A DNA stretch of 64,000 bases, taken from positions 1-64,000 of the forward strand of contig NZ_CACRYJ010000030.1 in NCBI RefSeq assembly GCF_902703175.1. Direction: 5' to 3'. The first letter of the stretch is position 1. Each line of letters begins with the position of its first letter. This document shows positions 61,622 to 64,000 of the stretch, one piece after another. The DNA is from Occultella aeris. GTDB taxonomy: Bacteria; Actinomycetota; Actinomycetes; Actinomycetales; Beutenbergiaceae. The position numbers and the translations under genes were made by a program. A model generated the notes under the pieces. It saw nothing but the letters and a program-made list of their open reading frames with translations, did not search any database and was not told the DNA's origin.

Positions 61622-61990
61622 ATGGAAGCCAAGGCGCAGGCGCGGTTCGTGCGCGTCACGCCCCAGAAGGCCCGGCGCGTCGTGGACATCATCCGCGGCA
61701 AGCAGGCCGATGAGGCCGTGGCCGTGCTCCGATATGCCCCCCAGGCGGCGGCGGAGACCGTGCGCAAGGTAGTGGAGAGCGCGGTCGCCAACGCCCGCGT
61801 GAAGGCCGAGCTCGCCTCGGTCGCATTCAACGAGGGCGACCTGGTCATCGCAGAGGCGTTCGTGGATGAAGGTCCCACGCTGAAGCGGTTCCGGCCGCGT
61901 GCCCAGGGACGGGCCAACCAGATCCTCAAGCGCACGAGCCACATCACCGTGATCGTGGCTGAGCGACAGACCAAGGGAGGGGCTCGCTGA
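61622..61990 (+). CDS. rplV: 50S ribosomal protein L22
   Basis: A 122-residue protein with [18 protein letters not shown] and the tunnel beta-hairpin ending [19 protein letters not shown]. Its TGA overlaps the rpsC ATG by one base. Confidence 0.98.
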   Translation: MEAKAQARFVRVTPQKARRVVDIIRGKQADEAVAVLRYAPQAAAETVRKVVESAVANARVKAELASVAFNEGDLVIAEAFVDEGPTLKRFRPRAQGRANQILKRTSHITVIVAERQTKGGAR

Positions 61991-62802
61991 TGGGCCAGAA
62001 GGTCAACCCCACAGGGTTCCGGCTCGGCATCACCACCGACCACCGGTCCCGCTGGTTCGCTGACTCCACCAAGGAGGGGCAGCGTTACCGCGACTACGTC
62101 CGCGAGGACGTCGAGATCCGCAAGCTGATGGCCACCGGCCTCGAGCGCGCCGGCATCTCCAAGGTCGAGATCGAGCGCACCCGCGACCGGGTCCGCGTCG
62201 ACCTGCACACCGCCCGCCCGGGCATCGTCATCGGGCGTCGCGGCGCGGAGGCCGACCGCCTGCGCGGTGAGCTGGAGAAGCTCACGGGCAAGCAGGTGCA
62301 GCTGAACATCCTCGAGGTCAAGAACCCCGAGATCGACGCTCAGCTCGTCGCCCAGGGCATTGCCGAGCAGCTCGCCTCCCGCGTCTCCTTCCGTCGTGCG
62401 ATGCGCAAGGGCATGCAGTCCGCGCAGCGCGCCGGTGCCAAGGGCATCCGGGTGCAGTGCTCGGGCCGTCTCGGTGGCGCCGAGATGAGCCGTAGCGAGT
62501 TCTACCGTGAGGGTCGGGTGCCGTTGCACACCCTCCGGGCGTACGTGGACTACGGCTTCTTCGAGGCTCGCACCACATTCGGTCGCATCGGCGTGAAGGT
62601 GTGGATCTACAAGGGCGACATGACCGAGAAGCAGTTCGCTGCCGACCAGGTCAACTCCGGCCCCCGCGCCCCCCGTGGCCGTGGCGACCGTGGGGACCGT
62701 CCGCGTGGCCGTCGCACCGACGCTCCTTCGACGCCCGCCGCCGAAGCCCCCGCATCCACCCCCGCCGCGGCTCCGGCCGGCGGCACCGAGACGGAGGCCT
62801 GA
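61990..62802 (+). CDS. rpsC: 30S ribosomal protein S3
   Basis: The 270 residues comprise an N-terminal KH domain ([16 protein letters not shown]), the conserved C-terminal domain to about 210, and an extra disordered tail of about 50 residues rich in Arg/Gly then Ala/Pro. Such tails are common in actinobacterial S3. The start overlaps rplV by one base. Confidence 0.98.
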   Translation: MGQKVNPTGFRLGITTDHRSRWFADSTKEGQRYRDYVREDVEIRKLMATGLERAGISKVEIERTRDRVRVDLHTARPGIVIGRRGAEADRLRGELEKLTGKQVQLNILEVKNPEIDAQLVAQGIAEQLASRVSFRRAMRKGMQSAQRAGAKGIRVQCSGRLGGAEMSRSEFYREGRVPLHTLRAYVDYGFFEARTTFGRIGVKVWIYKGDMTEKQFAADQVNSGPRAPRGRGDRGDRPRGRRTDAPSTPAAEAPASTPAAAPAGGTETEA

Positions 62803-62805
62803 GCC

Positions 62806-63225
62806 ATGCTCATCCCCCGGCGCACCAAGCACCGTAAGCAGCACCACCCCACCCGGCGTGGCGCGGCAAAGGGCGGCACGAACGTCACCTTCGGTGACTT
62901 CGGCATCCAGGCCGTTGAGCCCGCCTACGTGACGAACCGCCAGATCGAGGCTGCTCGTATCGCCATGACCCGCCACATCAAGCGTGGCGGCAAGGTCTGG
63001 ATCAACATCTTCCCCGACCGTCCCATCACCAAGAAGCCGGCCGAGACCCGCATGGGTTCCGGTAAGGGTTCGCCCGAGTGGTGGGTCGCCAATGTCAAGC
63101 CCGGCCGAGTTCTGTTCGAGCTCGCCGGTGTGAACGAAGAGCTTGCTCGCGAGGCCCTGCGCCGCGCGCAGCACAAGCTCCCGATGAAGACGCGTTTCGT
63201 GCGTCGCGAGGGTGGTGACGCGTGA
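62806..63225 (+). CDS. rplP: 50S ribosomal protein L16
   Basis: A 139-residue protein with [17 protein letters not shown], the [16 protein letters not shown] block and [12 protein letters not shown]. It contacts the A-site tRNA region. Its TGA overlaps the rpmC ATG by one base. Confidence 0.98.
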   Translation: MLIPRRTKHRKQHHPTRRGAAKGGTNVTFGDFGIQAVEPAYVTNRQIEAARIAMTRHIKRGGKVWINIFPDRPITKKPAETRMGSGKGSPEWWVANVKPGRVLFELAGVNEELAREALRRAQHKLPMKTRFVRREGGDA

Positions 63226-63467
63226 TGGCTATCGGATCCAAGGAACTGGCGCCGTCCGAGCTCGACGGCATGGACAGCGAGCGCCTGGTCGCCGAACTGA
63301 AGAAGGCCAAGCAGGAGCTGTTCAACCTGCGGTTCTCCTCGGCCACCGGTCAGCTCGAGGACCACGGTCGGCTGAAGACGGTGCGTCGCGACATCGCACG
63401 CATCTACACGATCCTGCGCGAGCGTGAGCTCGGCATTCGTACCGAGCCCACCGCCGACGCGAAGTGA
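63225..63467 (+). CDS. rpmC: 50S ribosomal protein L29
   Basis: An 80-residue helical protein with [20 protein letters not shown], typical of L29. ATG 63225 is chosen; the GTG directly before it would add one residue. It overlaps rplP by one base. Confidence 0.97.
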   Translation: MAIGSKELAPSELDGMDSERLVAELKKAKQELFNLRFSSATGQLEDHGRLKTVRRDIARIYTILRERELGIRTEPTADAK

Positions 63468-63481
63468 ACGAGGCAACGACA

Positions 63482-63772
63482 ATGAGCACTCCCACCACCC
63501 CCGAGACCGGGGCCGAGACGGCACGCGCCGACCGTAAGGTTCGCCGCGGCTACGTGGTCAGCGACAAGATGGACAAGACCGTCGTGGTCGAGGTCGAGGA
63601 CCGGGTCAAGCACCCGCTCTACGGCAAGGTCATGCGTCGCACCAACAAGGTCAAGGCCCACGACGAGGCGAACGAGGTCGGCATCGGTGACCTCGTGCTG
63701 ATCATGGAGACTCGCCCGCTGTCCGCCAGCAAGCGGTGGCGGGTCGTCGAGATCCTCGAGAAGGCCAAGTAG
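63482..63772 (+). CDS. rpsQ: 30S ribosomal protein S17
   Basis: A 96-residue protein with [20 protein letters not shown] and the [13 protein letters not shown] end. ATG 63482 follows GAGG at 8 nt; GTG 63464, overlapping the rpmC stop, would add six residues. Confidence 0.96.
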   Translation: MSTPTTPETGAETARADRKVRRGYVVSDKMDKTVVVEVEDRVKHPLYGKVMRRTNKVKAHDEANEVGIGDLVLIMETRPLSASKRWRVVEILEKAK

Positions 63773-63881
63773 GACTGCTGCGGCCCGGTTGCACGCACCC
63801 GGGCACGGCAACTGACAACCCATCCGTTCGGCAAGGCTCGCCCGAGTGCGAGAACCGGCACGACAACAGGAGTAGATCCAC

Positions 63882-64000
63882 ATGATCCAGCAGGAGTCGC
63901 GACTCAAGGTCGCCGACAACACGGGTGCCAAGGAGATCCTTTGCATCCGCGTTCTCGGCGGTTCCGGTCGTCGCTACGCCGGCATCGGCGATGTCATCGT
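63882..64000 (+). CDS. rplN: 50S ribosomal protein L14 (truncated by window end)
   Basis: The first 39 codons are present: [20 protein letters not shown] and [15 protein letters not shown] match the L14 N-terminus. CAGGAG precedes the ATG. The gene continues past position 64000, so the truncation is an artefact of the window. Confidence 0.96.
   Translation, partial: MIQQESRLKVADNTGAKEILCIRVLGGSGRRYAGIGDVI

Overview
The window is high-GC DNA from a Gram-positive actinobacterium, most likely of the Micrococcales type. The evidence is strong GC at third codon positions, frequent GTG/TTG starts, an actinobacterial type VII (ESX) locus, the order rpmG - two MaoC-like dehydratases - murB - tRNA-Trp - secE - nusG - rplK - rplA - rplJ - rplL - rpoB - rpoC, then rpsL - rpsG - fusA - tuf and the start of the S10 operon. 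Genus or species cannot be read from the sequence alone. No rRNA, CRISPR array, insertion sequence or prophage was seen.

1-16 kb: a compact type VII secretion locus. It holds EccC, two EccD-like channels, EccB, two mycosin proteases, two WXG100 proteins with YxxxD/E export signals, a small helical protein, a Gly/Pro-rich candidate substrate and an RDD-FHA membrane protein. No EccE is seen. The genes lie in four blocks: eccC (-), eccD-like and RDD-FHA (+), esx genes, mycosin and substrate (-), and eccD-eccB-mycosin (+).

16-27.8 kb: housekeeping and metabolism. These are a P-loop kinase-like protein, a RarD-like permease, FprA, HtpX, a YajQ-family protein, tRNA-Tyr/Thr/Met, rpmG, the hadAB-like pair, a LacI regulator with a divergent MFS transporter and a candidate operator, MurB, a hydrolase and an adenosine deaminase-like enzyme.

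27.7-33.8 kb: the most distinctive region. An APH-fold protein is followed by four paralogous small exported Ala/Pro/Ser-rich proteins. Two of these are almost identical copies 1243 bp apart. A HK-RR two-component system lies just beyond, convergent with them. Each small gene is preceded by the same composite element: a 16-nt palindrome fused to three 11-nt direct repeats, ending at a fixed distance from a weak -10-like hexamer. A fifth, poorer copy lies between the deaminase and APH-fold genes. I read this as an unrecognised two-component regulon, which is inference.

33.9-46.2 kb: tRNA-Trp, secE, nusG, L11-L1, L10-L7/L12 and rpoBC, with readable promoters, an L10 leader attenuator and strong hairpins. 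46.3-52.4 kb: an FMN reductase-like protein, an ABC-2 exporter operon, a second P-loop protein, and a GPH symporter-YdjC operon. 52.6-64 kb: the str operon with a strong promoter, tuf, a small protein resembling EF-Tu domain II, and S10 operon genes up to a truncated rplN. The str and S10 leaders share an identical 20-nt motif.
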